Source of the DNA: Cryobacterium sp. MLB-32
GTDB lineage: Bacteria > Actinomycetota > Actinomycetes > Actinomycetales > Microbacteriaceae
Direction of reading: 5' to 3'
Length of the DNA stretch: 45,018 nucleotides
Assembly: GCF_000738085.1 (NCBI RefSeq)
Contig: NZ_JPRS01000052.1
Location: 1 to 45,018 of the forward strand
Under the pieces are notes generated by a model. That model searched no databases. It saw only the letters and a program-made list of their open reading frames with translations, and had not been told where the DNA came from. This document shows, in pieces, positions 18,489 to 26,022 of the stretch (the stretch's first letter is position 1; each line of letters opens with the position of its first letter). The position numbers were made by a program, and so were the translations under genes.

Positions 18489-18998
18489 TCAGCTCGGCTC
18501 CCAGGGCAGGGCCTCATCGACGGCAACGGGCGCGAGCGGAATCACGACCACCGGCCGGTGTTGGCGATGCGCCAGGTGCGCCGCGACCGAACCGTTGAAG
18601 AATTCGCCCAGGCTCGCGCGCACGGTCGCCTCCCGCGTACCGACGACGATCATCGCGGCACCGAGGGTATCGGCGAGTCCGCCGAGGGCGAGGGCCGGGT
18701 CACCGGCGAGCGAGCGCGTAGACCAGACCACATCCACGTCGGCGAGCAGGGCGGTCAAATGCGCGAGCAGGCCCGGCTCGAATCCGGGCTCGCCCGGGTC
18801 GACAAGGTCCGGATCCAGGGGGATGCTGGTCATCGAGCCGTCGCCGAGGTCGAAGACCATGTAGCGATTCACATCAACGGATGCGCACACCAGTTCCGCG
18901 TTGAAACGCCGGGCGAAGGTCGCCGCCTGCAACACCACGGCATCCGGCTGGCCGGGAATAACTCCCACGATCACGCGAGCAGTCGGTTTCGCAGTCAT
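18489..18998 (-). CDS. Universal stress protein, single domain
   Basis: The 169-residue protein has one UspA fold: VIVGVIPGQPDAVVLQAATFA at the N-terminus, AAMIVVGTREATVRASLGEFFNGSVAAHLAH and RPVVVIP at the end. The usual ATP-binding series G-2x-G-9x-G(S/T) is incomplete, because the second glycine is replaced in GTREA. It may therefore bind nucleotide poorly. The ATG at 18998 follows GGGAG by seven bases. It lies upstream of the fluC genes on the same strand, but the riboswitch promoter between them argues for separate control. Confidence 0.82.
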   Translation of the reverse strand: MTAKPTARVIVGVIPGQPDAVVLQAATFARRFNAELVCASVDVNRYMVFDLGDGSMTSIPLDPDLVDPGEPGFEPGLLAHLTALLADVDVVWSTRSLAGDPALALGGLADTLGAAMIVVGTREATVRASLGEFFNGSVAAHLAHRQHRPVVVIPLAPVAVDEALPWEPS

Positions 18999-19109
18999 GG
19001 CACTCCCGCTTTCGATGGTTCGACGCATTCACCCGCCTGGCGACCAGCCTGCCAGATCCAGAGACCGACGGCTCGCGCCGCGCCGCGCCATCCGCTCCCC
19101 GCACCGTCC

Positions 19110-19300
19110 CGCCGCGCACCCTCCGGAACCCGCAGCGCACCTTCCCCAGCGCAGCGCACCCTCCGGAACCCGCAGCGCACCCTCCGGAGCGCGGCGCACG
19201 CTCCTCCGTGCGCCAACCTCCCCAACCTGCGCCAACCCCCGCCACGCCCGCCCGCAGCGCACCCTCCGGAACCCGCAGCGCACCTTCCGGAGCGCGAGGC
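19110..19300. repeat. GC-rich tandem/dispersed short repeat array
   Basis: The gap 18999-19303 is filled with iterations of GCGCACCCTCCGGAACCCGC (near 19114, 19154 and 19257) and related GCGCACCTTCC units, ending in CTTCCGGAGCGC beside the arsR stop codon. It has no convincing coding potential: in the reverse frames it reads as degenerate G/R/A-rich peptide. The array may terminate arsR transcription or mark a site of recombination. Confidence 0.6.
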
Positions 19301-19303
19301 CCG

Positions 19304-19663
19304 TCAGACCGTGGCGAGCACCCCAGCTACGGAGTCCAGCGAGCCGGGCACGAGCCGGTAGTACGACCAGGTGCCGCGCTTGGACCGCGTGAGGAAGCCG
19401 CCGTCCACGAGCACCTTCAGGTGGTGGCTGATCGTGGGCTGCGACAGGTCGAGCTGCTCGGTGAGGTCGCAGACGCACGCCTCGGCGTCGCTGTGCGCAG
19501 CAACGATGGAGATGATCCGCAGCCGCGACGGGTCAGCGAGGGCCTTGAGCTGCCGCGCCAGATTGTCGGCCTGGGCGGGCGCGATGGACTCCTGCACGAG
19601 CGGGGAGCAGCACACGGCGGCATCCGTCACGTCGGTGATCGGGAGAGTCGTAGCGAACGTCAT
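19304..19663 (-). CDS. arsR: ArsR-family arsenite-responsive repressor
   Basis: The 119-residue protein is an ArsR/SmtB winged-helix repressor with the core LKALADPSRLRIISIV, the recognition region DLSQPTISHHLKVLVDGGFL and the wing SKRGTWSYYRL. Candidate As(III) ligands are the adjacent C18-C19 near the N-terminus and C63/C65 in EACVCDLT. This resembles the Corynebacterium ArsR arrangement (a vicinal Cys pair plus one Cys before the DNA-binding helix) rather than the E. coli CxC type alone. The ATG at 19663 is preceded by GGAGGAG. It is divergent from acr3 with a shared operator region. Confidence 0.93.
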   Translation of the reverse strand: MTFATTLPITDVTDAAVCCSPLVQESIAPAQADNLARQLKALADPSRLRIISIVAAHSDAEACVCDLTEQLDLSQPTISHHLKVLVDGGFLTRSKRGTWSYYRLVPGSLDSVAGVLATV

Positions 19664-19679
19664 ATGAACAGTCTCCTCC

Positions 19680-19738
19680 ATAGATTGACATTTGTCGATG
19701 TATTGACCTAGCGTGGGCATCGACAGCGATCAATATAT
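19680..19738. promoter_or_regulatory. ars divergent control region with inverted repeat operators
   Basis: ATAGATTGACATTTGTCGATG (first 20 bases at 19680-19699) and CATCGACAGCGATCAATATA (from 19718) form two arms in inverted orientation, identical at about 16 of 21 positions. They are A/T-rich in a GC-rich setting and lie between arsR and acr3. Each arm resembles an ArsR operator (TTGAnnnnnnTCGAT), so two dimers probably repress both directions. The second arm ends just before the GGAG of acr3. Confidence 0.6.
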
Positions 19739-19748
19739 ACGGAGACAC

Positions 19749-20855
19749 GTGAGCACCGCACCCCGCCCCACCCGCCTGGGCACGACCGACCGTTTTCTCC
19801 CGATCTGGATTCTGCTGGCCATGGGCCTCGGCCTGCTCCTCGCCGTGTATGTTCCCGCGGTGGGCGACGTGCTGCACGCGTTCACCATCGGTTCGATCAG
19901 CGTTCCCATCGCCGTGGGCCTGCTCGTCATGATGTACCCCGTGCTGGCCAAGGTCCGGTACACGGATGCCCGCGCCGTGGCGAGCGATAAGCGCCTGCTG
20001 GTCACCTCGCTCGTGCTCAACTGGCTGGTCGGCCCCGCGCTGATGTTCGCCCTGGCCTGGATCTTCCTGCCCGACCTGCCCGAATACCGCACCGGCCTGA
20101 TCATCGTCGGCCTCGCCCGCTGCATCGCCATGGTGCTCATCTGGAACGACCTCGCCTGCGGCGACCGGGAAGCCGCCGCCTTCCTCGTGGCCGTTAACTC
20201 GGTCTTCCAGGTCGTCGCGTTCGGTGCCCTCGGCTGGTTCTACCTGCAAGTGCTGCCCGGCTGGCTCGGCCTACCCACCACGAGCGCCGAATTCTCCATC
20301 TGGGCCATCACCGCGAGCGTGCTGGTGTTCCTCGGCATCCCGCTGCTGGCCGGCTACCTCTCCCGCCGCATCGGCGAGGCCCGCCGCGGCCGCGACTGGT
20401 ACGAAGAGAAATTCCTGCCCAAGGTCGGCCCGTTCGCGCTCTGGGGTCTGCTGTTCACCATCGTGATGCTCTTCGCCCTGCAGGGAAACCAGGTCATCGC
20501 CAACCCGGGCGACGTGGCCCGCATCGCACTGCCGATGCTCGTCTACTTCCTGCTGATGTTCCTCGTCAGCTTCGTCGCCGGGCGCCTGCTCCGCATGACC
20601 TACGAGCGCACGACGACCCTCGCTTTCACTGCCGCTGGAAACAACTTCGAACTGGCTATCGCCGTGGCGATCGGAACCTTCGGCGCCCTCAGCGGCCAGG
20701 CCCTCGCCGGCATCGTCGGACCGCTGATCGAGGTACCGGCGCTCGTCGCCCTCGTCTACGTGGCCCTGTGGCTCAAGCCCCGCCTCTTTCCCACTCGAAC
20801 GGATGCTGCCGCCGCGCCGGCAGCATCCGTCGCCCCCGACCGCACCCTCGTCTGA
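19749..20855 (+). CDS. acr3: Arsenite efflux transporter, ACR3 family
   Basis: The 368-residue protein has ten predicted membrane helices and ACR3 family motifs: SISVPIAVGLLVMMYPVLAKV in helix 2, the conserved cysteine in GLARCIAMVLIWNDLACGD in helix 4, and AAGNNFELAIAVAIGTFG with the essential glutamate in helix 9. ACR3 exports arsenite using the proton-motive force. The GTG at 19749 follows GGAG. The longer in-frame start at 19713 would lie inside the operator. It is the first gene of a likely four-gene operon with the two arsC genes and a flavoprotein. Confidence 0.95.
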   Translation: MSTAPRPTRLGTTDRFLPIWILLAMGLGLLLAVYVPAVGDVLHAFTIGSISVPIAVGLLVMMYPVLAKVRYTDARAVASDKRLLVTSLVLNWLVGPALMFALAWIFLPDLPEYRTGLIIVGLARCIAMVLIWNDLACGDREAAAFLVAVNSVFQVVAFGALGWFYLQVLPGWLGLPTTSAEFSIWAITASVLVFLGIPLLAGYLSRRIGEARRGRDWYEEKFLPKVGPFALWGLLFTIVMLFALQGNQVIANPGDVARIALPMLVYFLLMFLVSFVAGRLLRMTYERTTTLAFTAAGNNFELAIAVAIGTFGALSGQALAGIVGPLIEVPALVALVYVALWLKPRLFPTRTDAAAAPAASVAPDRTLV

Positions 20856-20881
20856 CCCTCACCGGAATCAAAGGAACCCTC

Positions 20882-21292
20882 ATGACCGACAAACCCACCG
20901 TCCTGTTCGTCTGCGTGCACAACGCCGGCCGCTCGCAGATGGCCGCCGGCTACCTCGCCGCCCTCTCCGGAGGCCGCGTCGACGTGCTCTCCGCGGGCTC
21001 CGAGCCCAAGGACCAGATCAACCCGGTCGCGATCGCGGCCATGCTCGAAGACGGCATCGACATCGCGAACAACGTGCCGAAGATCCTCACCACGCAGGCC
21101 GTGAAAGATTCAGACGTCGTCATCACCATGGGCTGCGGCGACGCCTGCCCGATCTTCCCCGGCAAGCGCTACGAAGACTGGCAGCTCGACGACCCGGCAG
21201 GCCAGGGCATCGAGTCGGTACGCCCCATCCGCGACGACATCAAGGCGCGCATCGAGGCACTGCTCGCCGAGATCCTGCCCGTCGAGGCCTGA
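20882..21292 (+). CDS. arsC: Arsenate reductase, LMW phosphatase fold
   Basis: The 136-residue protein has the anion-binding loop CVHNAGRS (CX5R, C11 to R17) and two further cysteines in TMGCGDACP (C85 and C89), the redox pair of the thioredoxin-type or mycothiol-type arsenate reductases. It reduces arsenate to arsenite for export by ACR3. The ATG at 20882 is preceded by AAGGA. The protein is single-domain, and the next gene encodes a longer paralogue that begins two bases after its stop codon. Actinobacterial enzymes of this type often use mycothiol and mycoredoxin, which I infer rather than see. Confidence 0.93.
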   Translation: MTDKPTVLFVCVHNAGRSQMAAGYLAALSGGRVDVLSAGSEPKDQINPVAIAAMLEDGIDIANNVPKILTTQAVKDSDVVITMGCGDACPIFPGKRYEDWQLDDPAGQGIESVRPIRDDIKARIEALLAEILPVEA

Positions 21293-21294
21293 GC

Positions 21295-21966
21295 ATGAGC
21301 GAGTTCAGCGGTCGTCGGGTACAGCCCGGACTGACCTACCCGGAAGAGTCGCTCAAGCGACTGGCCGCCGAACTCAGCGGTTCTTTCCACGGCGTGTTCG
21401 CCGCAGAGACCGTGGAGCGTTACGTGCTCGAGAGCTACACGGCCCTGCTGCGCACGTCCACGGTGAAGGCGCACCTCAGCACCCGCACCGCACGCTTCGC
21501 GACCGAGCGCCTGACCGCCCTCGCCCAGGCCAAGGGCGCCATCGCCCAGTCCGTTCCCGAGGTTCTGTTCGTGTGCGAGCAGAATGCCGGTCGCTCGCAG
21601 ATGGCGGCGGTCTTCGCGAACGCCCTGTCCGGCGGCGCCGTGCACGTGCGCTCCGCCGGTTCGGCGCCGTCGAAAGAGCTGCACCCGACCGTGGTCGCGG
21701 TGATGGCCGAAATCGGACTCTCCCTCGACGAAGCCTTCCCCAAGCCACTGACCGACGATGTCGTACAGGCAGCGGATGTCGTGATCACCATGGGCTGCGG
21801 CGACGCCTGCCCGATCTACCCCGGCAAACGCTACGTCGATTGGGAGCTCGTGGATCCGTCCGGCCAGTCGGTCGACGAGGTGCGACGCATCCGCGACCAG
21901 ATTCGCGGCAACGTCACCGAGATGCTCGGATCCCTCGGTGTCGAGCCCGTGGCCCTGAACAACTAA
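21295..21966 (+). CDS. arsC: Arsenate reductase with N-terminal helical domain
   Basis: The 223-residue protein has an N-terminal helical domain (about 1-85) like the three-helix bundle attached to some actinobacterial ArsC proteins, for example ArsC1' of Corynebacterium. The LMW-phosphatase domain follows with P-loop CEQNAGRS (C94 to R100) and the pair C168/C172 in TMGCGDACP. The catalytic domain is closely similar to the preceding gene, suggesting duplication plus domain gain or loss. The two may differ in electron donor (mycothiol versus thioredoxin), which the sequence alone does not decide. It begins two bases after the first arsC. Confidence 0.92.
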   Translation: MSEFSGRRVQPGLTYPEESLKRLAAELSGSFHGVFAAETVERYVLESYTALLRTSTVKAHLSTRTARFATERLTALAQAKGAIAQSVPEVLFVCEQNAGRSQMAAVFANALSGGAVHVRSAGSAPSKELHPTVVAVMAEIGLSLDEAFPKPLTDDVVQAADVVITMGCGDACPIYPGKRYVDWELVDPSGQSVDEVRRIRDQIRGNVTEMLGSLGVEPVALNN

Positions 21967-21981
21967 CCCAGAAAGAAACTG

Positions 21982-23301
21982 ATGACCCTCGCGAGCCTCA
22001 CCCTCACCACCCGGCCCGTCGTGCCGTCGAGCCGCCTCGACGGCCTGCCGGTCGCCATCATCGGCGCCGGGCCGGTGGGGCTCGCCGCGGCGGCCCAGCT
22101 CCTCGAGCGCGGGATCGATGCGGTCGTCTACGAGTCGGGGGCGCAGGCCGGCAGCGCGGTCGCGCTGTGGGGTCACACGCGTTTGTTCACACCGTGGCAG
22201 TATCTCGTGGACTCCGCCGCCGCCCGGCTGCTCGAACGTTCCGGCTGGAGCATGCCCGACGAGGCATATCTGCCCACCGGCCGCCAGTTGCTCGACGGCT
22301 ACGTGCTGCCGTTGGCAGCTCTGCCGGAGCTGGCCGGCCGCATCCGATATGGCTCCACCGTTGTCGCGGTGAGCCGGCAGGGCATGGACCGCACCCGCTC
22401 CGGCGACCGCGCGGGCACCCCCTTCGTGCTGCGCGTGCAGACGGATGTCGGTGTCGTCGACGCCCACGCCCGTGCGGTGATCGACACCTCCGGCACGTAT
22501 TCTTCGCCGAATGGGCTGCTGGCCTCCGGTCTGGACCCCGCGCACCTGGAGGTGCTGAGCGAGCGGATCGTGCACGCGCTGCCCGACGTGCTCGGCACCG
22601 ACCGCGCCCGATTCGCCGGACGGCACACGCTCGTCGTGGGGGCGGGGCACTCCGCCGCGAACACCCTCATCGCGCTCGGCTCGCTGGCCGCGGACGCGGC
22701 GGGAACACGGATCAGCTGGGCCATCCGCTCGGCGACGCCCGTGCGCGTCTATGGCTCCGTCGAGGACGAGCTCGCGGCCCGCGCCTCGCTCGGCGCTCAG
22801 GTGCAGGCACTGGTTCGGTCCGGGACCGTGACGCTCGTCGATCGTTTCGAGATCGACGACGTGCTGCCGACCGCCGCGGGAGTGACCGTGACCGGCCTGC
22901 GCGCCGGCGAGCGCTTCACCGTGCAGGCCGACGCGGTCGTGGCCGCCACCGGGTTCCGACCAGACCTGGCGCCGCTACGTGAGATCCGGCTCTCGCTCGA
23001 CGAGATCGTCGAGGCCCCGCGCGCGCTCGCCCCGCTGATCGACCCCAACCTGCACAGCTGCGGCACGGTTCCGCCGCACGGTGTCGTGGAGCTGACGCAC
23101 CCCGAGCCCAACTTCTACATCGCCGGCATGAAGAGCTTCGGACGGGCGCCCACGTTCCTGCTCGCGACGGGCTATGAGCAGGTGCGCTCCATCGCCGACG
23201 AGCTCGCCGGCAACGTGGCCGCGGCCCGGCTCGTGCAGCTCGTGCTGCCCGAAACGGGCGTGTGCTCCACCGGCGACGATGCCGGTTCCTGCTGCTCCTG
23301 A
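21982..23301 (+). CDS. Ars-operon FAD-dependent oxidoreductase with Cys-rich tail
   Basis: The 439-residue flavoprotein has a first dinucleotide-binding motif VAIIGAGPVGLAAAAQL (about residues 24-40) and a second, HTLVVGAGHSAANTLIALG (about 215), as in flavin monooxygenases and thioredoxin-reductase-like proteins. ATGFRPD follows near the end. Similar flavoproteins are recurrent in actinobacterial arsenic operons (ArsO-like), with no settled reaction. The C-terminus ends CSTGDDAGSCCS, giving C428, C437 and C438, which could bind As(III) or metal or relay electrons. It follows arsC by 15 bases and AGAAAG serves as a weak ribosome site. Confidence 0.85.
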   Translation: MTLASLTLTTRPVVPSSRLDGLPVAIIGAGPVGLAAAAQLLERGIDAVVYESGAQAGSAVALWGHTRLFTPWQYLVDSAAARLLERSGWSMPDEAYLPTGRQLLDGYVLPLAALPELAGRIRYGSTVVAVSRQGMDRTRSGDRAGTPFVLRVQTDVGVVDAHARAVIDTSGTYSSPNGLLASGLDPAHLEVLSERIVHALPDVLGTDRARFAGRHTLVVGAGHSAANTLIALGSLAADAAGTRISWAIRSATPVRVYGSVEDELAARASLGAQVQALVRSGTVTLVDRFEIDDVLPTAAGVTVTGLRAGERFTVQADAVVAATGFRPDLAPLREIRLSLDEIVEAPRALAPLIDPNLHSCGTVPPHGVVELTHPEPNFYIAGMKSFGRAPTFLLATGYEQVRSIADELAGNVAAARLVQLVLPETGVCSTGDDAGSCCS

Positions 23302-23324
23302 CCCCCGCGCCCATTCCAGATTCC

Positions 23325-23580
23325 CCTGGTCGTGAGCCGACTCGCCAACGCTCCCGGGAGTCCGACATACGGGGAGCGGAGCGTCACGAGATCGGCTCGC
23401 GCGGTCTCGAGACGCGCGCCAGCGCGCACTCCTCGACCAGCGGAATGGGGTGACGCGCAGGGATCATCCGCCGGTCGAGACACGAGGTCCCGCGCGCCCA
23501 GTTCCCCCCTTCCGCTGGTCGAGGAACGCCGTCTACGGCGCCGGTTTGTCGAGCTGGTCGAGACACGAGACCGCGTGAGC
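23325..23580. repeat. GGTCGAG-type intergenic repeat cluster, family 3
   Basis: The 331-base gap 23302-23632 holds several copies of CTGGTCGAG and its complement CTCGACCAG, mixed with GCGCGCCAGCGCGC, TCTCGAGACGCG and GTCGAGACACGAG. CGAGACGCGCGCCAGCGCGC next to CTCGACCAGCGG is a typical palindromic arrangement. No plausible gene is seen. The cluster separates the convergent ars operon and the cst-like operon. Shorter members are at 15988 and 17468. Confidence 0.6.
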
Positions 23581-23632
23581 CGCCGCGTCAACGTTCCCGC
23601 GAGCATCCGCCCGCAACGGGAGGGACGGGCCG

Positions 23633-24212
<580 letters not shown>

Positions 24213-24216
<4 letters not shown>

Positions 24217-25895
24217 GCGAGGATCCTTTCGGGTGCTTCGGTGGCTGATTCACGGGGGATGGAGCGAGTGGGAAGCGAGTCGCCGGCGAGCCAGGTTCGA
24301 TAGCCGCCGTCGAGGTTGCGCACGTCGAAGCCGTGCTGGGTAAGAATACGCGCCGCCGTATGGCCGCGCTGGCCAACCTGGCAGTGCACGATGAGTGCGG
24401 CGTCGGGCAGCTCGGCGAGTCGGTCGCGCAGCTGGTCTAGCGGCACGTTGATGGCTCCCGGAATGCTGCCGTCCGAGAATTCGCCGGGGTTGCGCACATC
24501 CACGAGCACCTCACCGGCGGCCAGCGCCGCGGCAAGCTCGTGCCACTGCACGTTGCGGCTCGTGCCCGCGCGCAGGTTATCGGCCACGTAGCCGAGCTGG
24601 TTCACCGGGTCTTTGGCCGAGCTGTACTGCGGGGCGTAGGCCAGCTCGAGGCGGGTCAGGGCGGATGCCGTGAGGCCGCCGACCATGGCCGTCGCGATCA
24701 CGTCGATGCGCTTGTCCACACCGTCGCCGCCCACGATCTGGGCACCGAGAATGGCGTCGGTCGCCGGGTCGATCAGCAGTTTCATGCTCATTCCCTGGGC
24801 TCCCGGGTAATAGCCGGCGTGCGATGACGGATGCGTGTGCGCTATCCGATGCGCTCGCCCAGCGGCCACGAGGCGCTTCTCGCTCCAGCCGGTGAGGGCG
24901 ATCGTGAGACCGAAGAGCCCCAGAATCGAGGTGCCGAGCGCGGGGGATGACGGTTCCGGCTCGCCGGCGATGCTGTCCGCGGCCGCACGGCCGTGACGGT
25001 TGGCAAGGCCCGCCATGGTGACGAGCAGGGGTTCGCCGGTCAGGGCATCCGTTTTCTCCACGCCATCGCCGACCGCGTAGATGAAGGGATCGCTCGTGCG
25101 CTGGGTGTCGTCGACCCAGACGCCGCCACTCGCGCCGACGCGCAGTCCGGCCCGGGTGGCCAGCTCGGTGGCCGGGCGCACGCCGCTCGCGTCGATCACG
25201 AGGTCGGCCGGCACGGTGGTGCCGTCGCTGAGCTCAAGGGCGCCGTCAACGGATGCGCCGAGCACGGTGGTGTCGAGCCGCACGTCGACGCCGTGCTCGC
25301 GCAGGGTCGCCAGCACGGGGGCGGCCATTTCGGGGTCGAGCGGGGTGAAGACCTGCAGGCCGCGCTGCACGAGCGTGACGTGCACGCCGCGGTGCACGAG
25401 GTTCTCCACGGCCTCGAGCCCGATGAAGCCGCCACCGATCACCACGGCGGAGGCGCCCTCAGGCTTGGCCGCGAGCACGGACTCGATGTAGTCGACGTCG
25501 TCGACGGTGCGCAGGGTCGAGGTGGCCACGTTGTGGGCGCCCTCGTGGGCCGCGGCGCCGGCGGCCAGAATGAGCCGGTCATACGTCTCGGTGGAGGTCT
25601 CGCCCGTCAGGGTGTCCCGCACCGCGACGGTCTTCGCCACGGGATCGATGCCCGTGACCTCGTGGTTGATGCGCACGTCGAGGCGGAACCGGGCGGTGAG
25701 TGATTCGGGGGTCTGCAGCAGCAGCTGGGCGCGGTCCTCGATCAGGCCACCCACGTAATACGGCAGCCCGCAGTTGGCGAAGGACACGTACTGGCCGCGT
25801 TCGAACACCACGATCTCGGCCGTCTCGTCGAGCCGTCGCAGCCGGGTAGCCGCGGACATGCCACCGGCAACCCCGCCCACAATAAGTGTCTTCAT
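24213..25895 (-). CDS. CoA-disulfide reductase-rhodanese fusion (CoADR-RHD)
   Basis: The 560-residue protein joins an FAD/NAD(P)H disulfide reductase of the NADH oxidase/CoADR class (about 1-445) to a C-terminal rhodanese domain (about 455-545). VGGVAGGMSAATRLRRL binds FAD, and FANCGLPYYVGG holds the single active cysteine C42 of the class. VIGGGFIGLEAVENL binds NAD(P)H. The rhodanese loop is HCQVGQRGH with C505. Known homologues reduce CoA persulfide or polysulfide to release sulfide. The ATG at 25895 has GGAGG six bases upstream. The gene opens the cst-like operon, and its promoter carries a CsoR-family operator. Confidence 0.93.
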
Positions 25896-25913
25896 GTGTA
25901 ACCTCCTGCGCCA

Positions 25914-25932
25914 ACTATACCCCAAGGGGTAT
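25914..25932 (-). promoter_or_regulatory. CstR/CsoR-type operator over the -10 box of the reductase operon
   Basis: ATACCCC-AA-GGGGTAT (25917-25932) is a perfect-arm palindrome of the CsoR-family type. On the minus strand the possible -10 box TATAGT (25914-25919) overlaps it, so repressor binding would block transcription of the reductase-rhodanese-regulator operon. It also lies in the shared gap with the divergent His-rich copper ATPase gene. Confidence 0.7.
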
Positions 25933-26010
25933 GCTTGACGCCACCCCAGGCATCCACCTCTTCCCCGTTGTCTCCGTCCCGCCCCGGGTCAATTGCCCCC
26001 CTCTCGGGGT

Positions 26011-26016
26011 TAGGCT
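26011..26016 (+). promoter_or_regulatory. -10 box of a leaderless transcript
   Basis: TAGGCT is followed by six bases and then the ATG of the CopB-type ATPase. There is no ribosome binding site. The layout is identical to that at 13573 (box, CGAA plus two bases, start codon). Confidence 0.6.
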
Positions 26017-26022
26017 CGAACA

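Noticed and set aside
23325-23580. Possible CRISPR array from repeated GGTCGAG words
   Set aside because: Repeat spacing is irregular, repeats are short and occur in both orientations, and no cas gene is present.
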